Of a stretch of 49,371 nucleotides of DNA, positions 11,001 to 17,456 are shown one piece after another. Every line of letters starts with the position of its first letter. The first letter of the stretch is position 1. The DNA is from a virus. The stretch spans positions 1 through 49,371 of IMG/VR virus record IMGVR_UViG_3300031784_000051; one strand, given 5' to 3'. Both the position numbers and the translations under genes were made by a program. A model generated the notes under the pieces. That model did no database searches. It was not told the DNA's origin and saw only the letters and a list, made by a program, of their open reading frames with translations.

Positions 11001-12582
11001 AAGCAATTATTATCCAGTAACAATAAGTGTCCCAACCGAAGGTTGCATAATACAAATTCAAAATAATCTAAACTCAAATGTTCCTTCTTGGGCTACTCAT
11101 GGTAGCGGATTTACTTTGAATCTAAAATGGAGAACAAATGGTTCTGGTTGGGGAACAACAGAAGTTAGAAGATATATAGAACAATATCATGAAAGATTTG
11201 CTAATCAAACTATTTGCGGCGGTATCACACAGATGGGCAATAGTAGTACAGAAGTTGTTTGGTTAAGAGGTGGCGGTCAATATCTTTTTAAATTTAGTAG
11301 AAATCTTAGTGCAACTGCTCAATCAGCAACTTACACAGTAAATAGTCAAAGCGTAACGCCAACTTCCACTGCTCAAAATACAGTTTGGAATTCATATGGC
11401 GGTTATGAATTAAAATATAATAATGCAACAGTGTCTACAGATAATATGTATACGCCTGTATTATATGATTATAATAATAGTGCTTATTACGTTGATCCAT
11501 CAAGCACAAGTAATTTGGTTGGTTTGACTGTTGCAAATACAATTACTGGAAGCATCACAGGCAATGCTGGTGGAAGTTCCGCTTCTTGTACTGGTAATGC
11601 CGCTACAGCAACTACTTTACAAACAGCGAGAAATATTAATGGCACAAGCTTCAACGGCAGCGCCGCAATCACAACTGCTACTTGGGGAACAGCAAGAACA
11701 ATAACCATTGGTTCAACAGGTAAATCAGTAGATGGTAGCGCAAACGTTTCTTGGAGTCTTGCTGAGTTAGGTGCTGCCGCAACTAACCAAACAATGTTTA
11801 TTGGTACAACATCAGTTGCAATTAATAGATCATCCGCAAGTCAAACATTAACAGGAATAAGCATTGATGGTAACGCTGCTACTGTAACAAACGGTGTTTA
11901 TACTAATGCTAGTAATACATTAACTGGAGTAAATTATTTTAGATCTGATAAAGGCTCTATATCTACAGTTGGAACTAATAATACTTACGCTTTGCAAGCA
12001 TTTTCAAATGACGCTGGTGCAGCAGGTATGTCATTCCATCGTGGAGGATATTATGCTGTTAATATGGGATTAGATCCAGATAATATAATGCGTATTGGTG
12101 GCTGGAGTGCATCAGCTAATCGTTGGGAATTAGATATGTCAGGAAACAATTGGGTCGCTTCTTCTTTTAGAGCGCCAATTTTCTACGATTCTAATGATAC
12201 GAATTATTATGTTGATGCTGCTTCAACTAGTAATTTATTATTAGTAAAAACAAGAAATACTTTTGGAGAAAGAGTCGCTGTTACTGCTGCCGCAACAACA
12301 ACAATTAATACTCAGTATAATTTGACAGAATTAACAATGTCCGCTTCAATAACAACATTAACATTATCAAATATTCAATCAAGTGGTACTGTTCATATGT
12401 GGACAATTGTTACAGTAGGAAATGGTACAGCTTATTCAATAGCATGGCCAGCCGCCGTTAAATGGCCTAGTGGTGCTGGTCCAAATGTAACAGGAACAAA
12501 TACTAAACGCGATATTTATCAATTTGTTACTTATGATGGTGGCACAACTATTTATGCAATTATCGTAGCTCAAAATCTATAA
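5014..12582 (+). CDS. 2522-residue tail fibre with RAPIFYDS repeats
   Basis: Virion fibre-like protein. It contains 15 copies of a motif close to RAPIFYDSNNTAYYxDPASTS (first at residue ~170, last at ~2387), separated by variable beta-rich inserts of about 80-260 residues, plus six VGIGTTSPxxKLDI modules in the N-terminal third. These modules occur in fibres of many marine and freshwater phages. A module near residues 40-71 (YIGTT..NRASGAQTLTG) recurs at ~2262-2293. The C-terminal 100 residues carry a fibre-tip-like pattern with SIAWPAAVKWPSG and a DGGTTIYA ending; there is no S74 domain, unlike the upstream gene. The start ATG at 5014 follows an A/T leader without Shine-Dalgarno. Most likely a receptor-binding or side fibre; the variable inserts could each carry binding sites. 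Confidence 0.85.
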   Translation: MAILNHGSTIRTADGGQSTTTIVTATNIGSYAVASSATYYIGTTQNVFNRASGAQTLTGVSIDGNAANITAYTINQNVGTSNTPSFAGIVSSGITNYAFLQVTDTNNFWITPGNNNWGLYFETSAGGLLGGSGDSNRLGFVGAGAARFYVDLNNGNGWFGGSLTANTDSRAPIFYDSGNTAYYLDPANTGTSLLVAGSVGINTTSPAFKLDINGTVGVRDTMSFGPSVGLISWGSMGGGTGFGIRSESGRALSLGANGNWDYVVINTSGNVGIGTTTAFSKTTISKAGVSLPTTADSTNNAHLTLAGSNSLVRLQFGTQNVAPYGGWIQASYDNTAGDNGAEPILLNPLGGNVGIGTTSPGYKLDITGDARIASAAGAGALYFGTLDPSNVYLKVDNNYDLTLAQNASSGNGLYLAGAGNVYVSIDSNNNSTIDAFIVQNNAIKAGTELFRVQENGVVTASTDFRAPIFYDSGNTAYYLDPANTGTSLLVAGNVGIGTTSPTVKLDIASTQANGIVMRYDTGTAYQAWIRPYWNSGTDTRIDFAINRTANVTPEVIMSVGYGSNVGIGTTGPSFKLDVNGTVRIANTLRIDGFDTSSAQRAIGFGGNTLGTNGVIYSNGSYISISAATNQPLYLNSDTNGNILISGTSSVGIGTASPSQKLHVVGTGFATSDFRAPIFYDSNDTAYYVDPASNSRLLNLGLGNVTPDLRLSVSGDAQLSGILYLGGTAGSYNSWGSRTYTTSGVLYNNSSSVEFNNYGYGSTWTFTLGGGNATSSGSFRAPIFYDNDNTAYYANPSGASIFNGLKLVSSGNEVSGSDYSLWIQGGNEDWGIGIDKSANNYGITYNLASSHTYAIQGRKNGTEYFRLGTDMLSHDTRLQAPIFYDSNDTTYYIDAASTSQLNQVASYYLRNLAGVSTDHQFGLYFNNSIDTAYAIYREGGAWTNPYPDLRIAFHTGIKLGANAGYNGIRFYNDYDMTTQVMSVNNSGDGLGTNNVYVNNSLQAGSSLRSPIYYDSDNTAYYINAASTSSLNALNLADYVDVGTYIYLRNNLRMLNSGANGWLETIVRNSGNPYFQNSIDGGTFLASDVSENNNWLFQEAARGWGLFYFNKGTQSGQTFGNYTTIGAETFIVGQGNGTTMPSTWTGYNASSKVAIMLSNYTGYIWANDTIFSATGLRAPIFYDSNDTTYYIDPASTSRIVALWVRGSSETVGNIYVGGTAAGDRLNINFDQIWTPNGNLHLQYSGGGNIDMNFGGGHAFSRTSLRAPIFYDYNNTAYYTDPASTSVLNRLTIDGGNYAFDYFQSLSDFTSGTLVTTDIPATAAEGESFVMNVVGKSYSGSTSPFNFSVQGYLYSSTIINFSGLSLDSTALSTVKIFENGGVLCFWWPTITYWNAFEVSVRAYNNAKNNYNRVTNITNSVEPTGTKKVTVTLQRFMRADVSATNSVDLRAPIFYDSNDTTYYTDPSSLSNILELKTNKNWYDSSASAWGGGINMGGNNPSIGFQSTASTWWYMLHHSSSNINFYRRSTSGSWNHDGIWDSSGNLIWQGSSVRAPIFYDQNNTAYYIDAASTSNFNDLYLDGDLRMNGSDSYIWMPNNNTLSTGFFDPVTSLVPLQLHGPSDGIYIGNSAWISYNTANNNSYNENIRLFAASNGVSTIAFRASGASGEPTNSILGFSDRFEIRQAGQWQLRSYANYIEAYGSSRAPIFYDSNNTAYYTDPASTSVLNRIDLPSGSATINTTTPGQTVYQLNFTGQSTNDNAQAITWGWSTSGAQAGIYVQSSGGYGTKMYIATTDSFATGSKTALTIDHTGIVTTNRNYLQASGSLRAPLFYDSDNTAYYLDPVGTSRLTNLNVNEYYAIGWFRNSTNGNGLYNEATTQHFYSDDVSYWNVASSSGAQGIRLRTGGHAGTIRGYFYADTANDVGLLNNAGNWRIRIVGGDYTLFDGSSIRAQTFLDSNNTAFYCDPASTSNLNVLNIIDGTVELYESQTVDMSNTTTYSTSNYYPVTISVPTEGCIIQIQNNLNSNVPSWATHGSGFTLNLKWRTNGSGWGTTEVRRYIEQYHERFANQTICGGITQMGNSSTEVVWLRGGGQYLFKFSRNLSATAQSATYTVNSQSVTPTSTAQNTVWNSYGGYELKYNNATVSTDNMYTPVLYDYNNSAYYVDPSSTSNLVGLTVANTITGSITGNAGGSSASCTGNAATATTLQTARNINGTSFNGSAAITTATWGTARTITIGSTGKSVDGSANVSWSLAELGAAATNQTMFIGTTSVAINRSSASQTLTGISIDGNAATVTNGVYTNASNTLTGVNYFRSDKGSISTVGTNNTYALQAFSNDAGAAGMSFHRGGYYAVNMGLDPDNIMRIGGWSASANRWELDMSGNNWVASSFRAPIFYDSNDTNYYVDAASTSNLLLVKTRNTFGERVAVTAAATTTINTQYNLTELTMSASITTLTLSNIQSSGTVHMWTIVTVGNGTAYSIAWPAAVKWPSGAGPNVTGTNTKRDIYQFVTYDGGTTIYAIIVAQNL
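5518..12240 (+). repeat. 15 dispersed copies of RAPIFYDS-type fibre repeat
   Basis: Each copy encodes about 22 residues, consensus RAPIFYDSxNTAYYxDPASTS, diverged in DNA sequence. Two early copies (near 5518 and 6403) are almost identical over RAPIFYDSGNTAYYLDPAN and both are followed by a VGIxTTSP module, suggesting a more recent internal duplication. Copies 13 (RAQTFLDSNNTAFYCDP) and 14 (YTPVLYDYNNSAYYVDP) are the most diverged. Confidence 0.88.
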
Positions 12583-12586
12583 TAAT

Positions 12587-13549
12587 ATGATTAAATTATT
12601 AGGACCGAGTAGAACAACAAATCCGCCGCCTTCAAGCGGCGGAACTCAAGTAACAGGATTTAGTTCTGCATATTTTTTATTTGGAGATCCAACTGGAACA
12701 AATGTTGGAGTTGGATATAATAGAACTATATCTTTTAGCACAGACAGCGAATCTACAAGAACAGCCAATACTGGTCCAAGAATATCTCAGGGAGCAGGAG
12801 GTTTTAGTTCTACAAATATTTATCATATAAATGGTTTTCAATCTGGTTTGATTACCGTAAAAAATAAAATTCTTGCTTCAAGCGATGTGCAAAGTACAGC
12901 AGTTATTTCTTTTACCGTAGAAAGAAGAGGAGCTACAAATAATTTACCAACCATAGTAGCATCTCGTTTTTATTTTATGGGTGGTTATAGTGACTCTCTA
13001 GCTCAATATAGAGCTGATACGACTTACATAACAACATCAACTGATACAGCAACAAATACAACAGCTATTACCGCTGCTGGTCACCTTGGAGCAGGTATGT
13101 ATCAGAGCAATAATGCTTATCTTTTAGGAGGATATAATTCATCAGGCGCAACAACAAGTGCAATAAATAAGTATGCAATGAATACAGATACTCCATCTAG
13201 TACAAGTATGAGTGAAACAGCAAACAATGCACAAAGTTATGCTATTTCTAATTCTTCTTGGGGATATAGAGCAAATGGTCTATCAGTAGGAAGTACTAAT
13301 AATAGAAAATTAACATATTCGACAGAAACTACTGCTGCTGGAACTAATAGTCCAGAAAGTAGTTTACAATTATTCCAAGGAGTGGCGAGTGCAACAGCAA
13401 CTGTTGGATATATTTGGACTGGTTATAGAAATTTTACATTAAATAGAGCATATCATAAATTAACTTTTTCTACAGAAACTTGGACCAATAATAGTTATAC
13501 AACAGGTGATACAAATTCTGGGTGGATAACTAGCGGAAGCGGCGCATAA
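12587..13549 (+). CDS. Kelch-like beta-propeller protein, fibre-associated
   Basis: 320 residues, starting 4 bp after the large fibre gene, so very likely co-transcribed with it. After a short proline/glycine linker (PPPSSGGTQ) the sequence has several kelch-like units: FYFMGGYSDS.., AYLLGGYNSSGATTSAINKY.. and related Gly-Tyr turns with TYSTET-type strands between them (roughly residues 110-310). No signal peptide or catalytic motif is visible. Kelch/galactose-oxidase-like propellers in phage fibre loci are usually taken as adhesin or glycan-binding tips; that role is inferred here from position and fold only. Composition is Ser/Thr/Asn-rich like its fibre neighbours. Confidence 0.55.
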   Translation: MIKLLGPSRTTNPPPSSGGTQVTGFSSAYFLFGDPTGTNVGVGYNRTISFSTDSESTRTANTGPRISQGAGGFSSTNIYHINGFQSGLITVKNKILASSDVQSTAVISFTVERRGATNNLPTIVASRFYFMGGYSDSLAQYRADTTYITTSTDTATNTTAITAAGHLGAGMYQSNNAYLLGGYNSSGATTSAINKYAMNTDTPSSTSMSETANNAQSYAISNSSWGYRANGLSVGSTNNRKLTYSTETTAAGTNSPESSLQLFQGVASATATVGYIWTGYRNFTLNRAYHKLTFSTETWTNNSYTTGDTNSGWITSGSGA

Positions 13550-13554
13550 TATAT

Positions 13555-14154
13555 ATGGACAATATTCTAGACATTAAACTAAAAGAGTTCTCTGATAAGT
13601 TCGATCTTGGTAAAATAGATTTTTCTAAATATACTGCTGGTCGCACTTCTTTTCAGTTAGAAAGATTCGTTATGCAAGAGCATGATTTGCCAGAAAGAAA
13701 GTTTCTGCAATTGATGATGGAGCTTAAATCTATGCGTGATGGATTCATTGGTGACGTATTTGAAATAGAAAAGATGAAAATAGAAATAAAGAGATTACTT
13801 GCCAAGAACGATGAAGTTGACACTCTTGAAGCCATGAAGAAACAATATTTCATGAGACAGTTGGAAGAAAATATGATCTTCAGAGAGCGCGAAATTAAAA
13901 CTATTGTTCAATTAATAAATAGCTTGCCCAAAATTTACACATATGATGAAATTGAAGCCGCCGAAGCTCGTTACTGGGAATGCCGTTTAACTCGTCAAGC
14001 TTTTGAAGACATGGCGAGCGCACAGACTGGAATCAATCAAGGAAACATTCGCGCAAATATTCAAGCAGGAACAACAATGGCTCCTAATCTGTTAGATTTT
14101 AAACAATCATTATTAAATAACTTTATCAATCCACAAATAACATATATAAAATAA
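13555..14154 (+). CDS. Helical protein of unknown function in the fibre operon
   Basis: 199 residues, 5 bp after the kelch-like gene. I do not recognise the family. The middle (about residues 45-130) is charged and helix-prone, likely coiled coil (ERKFLQLMMELKS.., IEKMKIEIKRLLAK, REREIKTIVQLINSL), and the C-terminal 50 residues are less charged with Gly/Asn turns. No membrane segment or catalytic motif. The location between a propeller protein and an assembly-chaperone-like gene suggests a structural or fibre-assembly role, but nothing in the sequence proves it. Start ATG follows ATAATATAT with no Shine-Dalgarno. Confidence 0.75.
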   Translation: MDNILDIKLKEFSDKFDLGKIDFSKYTAGRTSFQLERFVMQEHDLPERKFLQLMMELKSMRDGFIGDVFEIEKMKIEIKRLLAKNDEVDTLEAMKKQYFMRQLEENMIFREREIKTIVQLINSLPKIYTYDEIEAAEARYWECRLTRQAFEDMASAQTGINQGNIRANIQAGTTMAPNLLDFKQSLLNNFINPQITYIK

Positions 14155-14155
14155 T

Positions 14156-14692
14156 ATGGATAAAAAATACGTTTTAGTAGTAAATAATCATATAGTTTCT
14201 ACGCCAGCGCCGCTTCCCATAAGTTATAAAAACATATCTAATATTTTTGTATTGCCTGACGATAAATTGGCTGATTTGTCATGGTCTGGAAACGACGAAG
14301 GATTCTGGGTTGTAAACAGTGATCCGTTTCCAACAATTAATATTCATCAAAAAATAGAAACATCATGGACACTCAACATTCAAAATAAAACATGCCAAGA
14401 AAGTTATACTGTAGTTGACGTTACGCCATCAGAAGAAGAAATAAGAATCAATAGAATCAAATCTAGCATAAGAATGACTAGAGATCAGTATCTTCTTTTA
14501 ACTGATTTTACGCAATTAAGTGATGCGCCAATCTCTGATATTGCTAAAAATGATTTTAAAACTTTTAGACAACAGTTGAGAAGTATGCTTGACATACCTG
14601 ATGTCACTCAAGCAGTTTGGCCTACGATTCCAACTTCTGCTCCTAACATTTCTTTGCCGCCATTTCCTCCAATGCCAAGCTTTAATGGTTAA
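14156..14692 (+). CDS. Tail fibre assembly / APC-type protein
   Basis: 178 residues, 1 bp after the previous stop. The C-terminal part has the pattern of phage tail assembly chaperone-like proteins found next to fibre genes: a helix RIKSSIRMTRDQYLLLTDFT, a second helix with FRQQLRSMLDIPD, then VWPTIP and a proline-rich tail. Family members pair the conserved L..TDxT...YRxxLRdi sequence with a final WP.P motif. The N-terminal 80 residues look like a small beta domain (VLVVNNHIVSTPAPLP.., WVVNSDPFP). Its likely job is chaperoning or attaching the upstream fibres; it could alternatively be a minor virion component. No terminator is evident before the next gene 20 bp away. Confidence 0.65.
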   Translation: MDKKYVLVVNNHIVSTPAPLPISYKNISNIFVLPDDKLADLSWSGNDEGFWVVNSDPFPTINIHQKIETSWTLNIQNKTCQESYTVVDVTPSEEEIRINRIKSSIRMTRDQYLLLTDFTQLSDAPISDIAKNDFKTFRQQLRSMLDIPDVTQAVWPTIPTSAPNISLPPFPPMPSFNG

Positions 14693-14712
14693 GCTTTTTT
14701 TATATAATAGTC

Positions 14713-15342
14713 ATGGGTTATTCTTATGACTATTATGTACAAACTTGTTTAATGTTGCGGCAGAATGGATTTTATCCAAAAAGAATATTAGATATTGGCG
14801 CAAGCGTCTGTCAAACGGCAGACGTTATGCATGATGTTTGGCGTGTTGCTGATATTGTTCTTTTTGAAGGCAACAAAGAATGCGAGCCTTTGTACAAAAC
14901 AAAAGATTATGCTTATCATATTAAATTACTTGGTAAAGAAAACGGCATCGCTAAATTCTATAAAACAAAATGGAGTCCCATTTGTTCAGGCAATTCTATA
15001 TACAAAGAAAACTCGTCAACTTACAATGAAGAAAACTTGATAGTCGAAGAGTTGCCGATTTATAAACTAGATGATTGCGTTAATGGCATTTTTGATCTAA
15101 TAAAAATTGATACTCAAGGTAGTGAATTAGATATCATCAACGGTGGATTGCGAACTTTCTTAAATACCAAAGTAGTTATCGCAGAAGTATCTTTAACTAA
15201 TTACAATGAAGGCGGCTGCACGAAGCAACAGATTGTTGATAAAATGATTAGTCTAAAATTTGATTTAGTATCTATAATAGAATCAGTAGTAAATGAAAAT
15301 AAAGAACTGATCGCTGAAAGTTTATTATTTATTAAACCTTAA
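14713..15342 (+). CDS. FkbM-family SAM-dependent methyltransferase
   Basis: 209 residues. Class I methyltransferase fold: motif I ILDIGAS at residues 25-31, the acidic residue of motif II in LFEGN (E52), and the FkbM signature FDLIKIDTQGSELDIINGG in the second half. FkbM enzymes O-methylate sugars or small polyketide substrates with S-adenosylmethionine. The last 40 residues finish the sheet (LIAESLLFIKP). The gene lies at the end of the + strand fibre block and meets the - strand glycosyltransferase gene tail to tail with a 4-bp overlap of the stop regions. With two glycosyltransferases and a sulfotransferase alongside, methylation of a glycan is the likely role. Confidence 0.88.
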   Translation: MGYSYDYYVQTCLMLRQNGFYPKRILDIGASVCQTADVMHDVWRVADIVLFEGNKECEPLYKTKDYAYHIKLLGKENGIAKFYKTKWSPICSGNSIYKENSSTYNEENLIVEELPIYKLDDCVNGIFDLIKIDTQGSELDIINGGLRTFLNTKVVIAEVSLTNYNEGGCTKQQIVDKMISLKFDLVSIIESVVNENKELIAESLLFIKP

Positions 15343-16304
15343 ATATCTAAAATCTTCTTCCACCATTTGATAACCATTTGCGGACGAAAGTTTCTTGGGT
15401 TTTGTTGAGTTGGAGTGTAGTTCTTAAAATAGTTTATATAATTATGCATGTCAGAAGTCAAACTATTATTATTTATTAATTCTGGCAACGATCCTAGACC
15501 GTTGAGTCCATAAACATATGGTGTTGTTTGCAAAATATCAGCAAGAACAACGCTAATCCCAAAAGTTTCGGGCATATTATTTACATAAAACATGCCTTTG
15601 CATTTTGCCATAAGCTCAACGACTTCTTTAAAATTCAACGTGCCAATATAATTGACATTATAATTTACATCGGTAATATCATTTTTTGGATTATCATATC
15701 CCGGCAAACATACATTTAAGACATCAGTGCCAGATAATATTTTTTCGTCTTTTAAGTATTTCCACATCTGCAAAGTATATGGATATCCTTTCATCAAGCT
15801 ACTCGCATATATATAATTTTTCTTATTTTGTGGAATTGGATAGTCGTATACCCAATCAGGAATCATGAAATAAATAATATGCTTGTTCCAATGAGCAGGA
15901 AACAAACCGTCTTGAAATTTACTGAGAGTAATTAAAGATAACTTCTTTTCCTCAAATAGTTTGTAGAATTTTAGATTGTGAACGCCATTAAGATCGGTTG
16001 CCCACATGAAAGCTTTTTTATGGGCGATCTTTGGGATGTCGCTGTATCTATGAATTATTAAGTTCTTGCATTTTACCTTATATTTATTTACTAAAACATT
16101 TGGTAAATATAATACATTATTTATATACGTTTCTTTTTCGCAATTGTTGAAGCAGATAACTTTATATCCTTCTTTCGCCAACTCTTCAAGAAGAAGAATA
16201 GCTTGAAATTCGCTGCCGCCCATGCCTTTTTCATGCATGGTGTTGCCAGTATAAGACATTCCGATACTGTCAAATAAAATTACATCTGCGAAAATTTCGT
16301 TCAT
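15339..16304 (-). CDS. GT-B fold glycosyltransferase
   Basis: 321 residues. The N-terminal Rossmann half has the GMGGSEFQAILLLEELAKE loop-helix typical of GT4/GT1-like enzymes, where GGSE/GGAE binds the nucleotide sugar. The C-terminal half has PETFGISVVLADIL, corresponding to the E-x(7)-E region of retaining GT-B enzymes, followed by a GLGSLPEL stretch. At about 320 residues it is slightly short for the family. It starts by an ATGA overlap with the stop of the upstream glycosyltransferase, so the two are translationally coupled. Donor and acceptor are unknown. No membrane segment, so probably cytosolic, acting on a soluble acceptor such as a virion protein or activated glycan. Confidence 0.8.
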   Translation of the reverse strand: MNEIFADVILFDSIGMSYTGNTMHEKGMGGSEFQAILLLEELAKEGYKVICFNNCEKETYINNVLYLPNVLVNKYKVKCKNLIIHRYSDIPKIAHKKAFMWATDLNGVHNLKFYKLFEEKKLSLITLSKFQDGLFPAHWNKHIIYFMIPDWVYDYPIPQNKKNYIYASSLMKGYPYTLQMWKYLKDEKILSGTDVLNVCLPGYDNPKNDITDVNYNVNYIGTLNFKEVVELMAKCKGMFYVNNMPETFGISVVLADILQTTPYVYGLNGLGSLPELINNNSLTSDMHNYINYFKNYTPTQQNPRNFRPQMVIKWWKKILDI

Positions 16305-17065
16305 ACAAGAACTTTAAAATCGTCATCTGGATCACTCTTTGCAAAATATCTAGAAATGTCTGTTACTGGTTGTGGATTGAAAGTTTCTTGTTTCTTGAAA
16401 GAATTAATCCATTTACCTACGTCACCGACAAATGTCTTCGTACCCGTGTGCGAGCAGGTAATCTTTGTGTCAAGGTAAACGCTGTTTCCAAGATTGCGCC
16501 ACTTTTTGCACATATAAATGTCTTCGCTGATAAGATCGCCGTCTTCGCATACGACTTCGAATACCATGCGTGTGTCGCCCTTTTCAGATGTGTAAGGTTT
16601 TGAGATTTCCCAAAGAGCTTCCATAGCCTTGCGGGAGATTTTCATGAAGCCACAGCCAAGTCCAGCAACTTCCAAAAGACCATCTTTATCGATGCTTAGA
16701 TTTAGTTTGCTGTTATCTTTGTCGAGAGCTTTTACTACATAAAGTTCTTCGTTGTCGCTCTTCTTTCTATAGCTGCCGCCAATCAAATCTTTGTCGCTAT
16801 TTACTAGTTTATAAAAGTCTAATGGATTCCAACCGACATCACCATCAATAAAAAACAATACATCAATATCGTTGCTGTAAGCTAGTTTAAATAAATCATT
16901 TCGGGCGCGTTGAATAAGAGAGTCGTAGCAGATAAATAATGGAAAAACTTCTACGTTATTCTTTTCTGCTAAAGATAGAGTGTTTAGAAGTGAGTCGATG
17001 TAATAAACATCAAGTTTGCCGTCGTATGATGGAGTTGCGATTAAAACTTTCTTTTTATCAGCCAT
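16301..17065 (-). CDS. GT-A fold glycosyltransferase
   Basis: 254 residues. Begins with a beta strand KVLIATPSYDGK and a QRARNDLFKLA helix, then FFIDGDVGWNPLDF, where the DGD acts as the metal-binding D-x-D of GT-A enzymes. A second conserved block is GLGCGFMKISRKAMEAL, followed by EDIYMCKKWRNLG and a C-terminal CSHTGTKTF that may supply the last metal/nucleotide ligand His. This layout matches viral glycosyltransferases of the Anp1/GT2-like type. The ATG lies directly behind the U-tract of a terminator-like hairpin, and the hairpin's GAGG is the only Shine-Dalgarno candidate (see that feature). Coupled downstream by ATGA to the GT-B gene. Confidence 0.82.
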   Translation of the reverse strand: MADKKKVLIATPSYDGKLDVYYIDSLLNTLSLAEKNNVEVFPLFICYDSLIQRARNDLFKLAYSNDIDVLFFIDGDVGWNPLDFYKLVNSDKDLIGGSYRKKSDNEELYVVKALDKDNSKLNLSIDKDGLLEVAGLGCGFMKISRKAMEALWEISKPYTSEKGDTRMVFEVVCEDGDLISEDIYMCKKWRNLGNSVYLDTKITCSHTGTKTFVGDVGKWINSFKKQETFNPQPVTDISRYFAKSDPDDDFKVLV

Positions 17066-17098
17066 AAAAAAACCTCAAGAACGATATGTCCTTGAGGT
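17066..17098 (-). terminator. Terminator-like hairpin abutting the GT-A start codon
   Basis: On the - strand RNA, ACCUCAAG pairs with CUUGAGGU and the stem can extend by G-U, A-U and C-G to an AUAUC loop. A run of U follows and leads straight into the AUG of the GT-A gene at 17065. It is better paired on the - strand than on the + strand, so it probably ends transcripts of the small upstream gene (17134-17415). The 3' arm contains GAGG seven bases before the start codon, so the same hairpin could also hide the ribosome site. Attenuator or RBS-masking function is inference. Confidence 0.7.
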
Positions 17099-17133
17099 AT
17101 TTTATGTTTTTTATTTGTAGTTTTCTACTTGTA

Positions 17134-17415
17134 TTATCGGGTTAAAGCAGGTGGATATTCACCAGTAACAAGAGTAACTACAGCAGAAGCTAGTTGCGCG
17201 TCAGTCCATTGACCAGCCTGATCGTAAGTGTCGCCAGACCAAACGGTATACCAATTGTGAGCGTAAGGATTGGTAGATATTTTTACCAAGCTCTTTACGG
17301 TCTTGCCAACTGGATCATCAGTTGTTTGGAGGATTTCGATTTGGCTGCTATTGGCAGCTTGTTGGATTTCTACTGCATTTGGTAGATTAATAATTGGGAA
17401 TACTGGATCGCTCAT
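17134..17415 (-). CDS. Small protein of unknown function in the glycan cassette
   Basis: 93 residues, on the - strand between the sulfotransferase (41 bp upstream) and the GT-A gene. I do not recognise a family. The N-terminal third is helix-prone (LPNAVEIQQAANSSQIEIL); then comes a basic stretch (GKTVKSLVKI), an aromatic segment NWYTVWSGDTYDQAGQW and a helix TDAQLASAVVTLVTGEY. No Cys, signal peptide or membrane segment. It is followed by a hairpin that looks like its terminator, so it may be expressed more strongly than the genes behind it. Start in context CAAAATATGAG without Shine-Dalgarno. Confidence 0.7.
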   Translation of the reverse strand: MSDPVFPIINLPNAVEIQQAANSSQIEILQTTDDPVGKTVKSLVKISTNPYAHNWYTVWSGDTYDQAGQWTDAQLASAVVTLVTGEYPPALTR

Positions 17416-17456
17416 ATTTTGTATATATTTTTACACTATTTTTATATCTATAGAAA

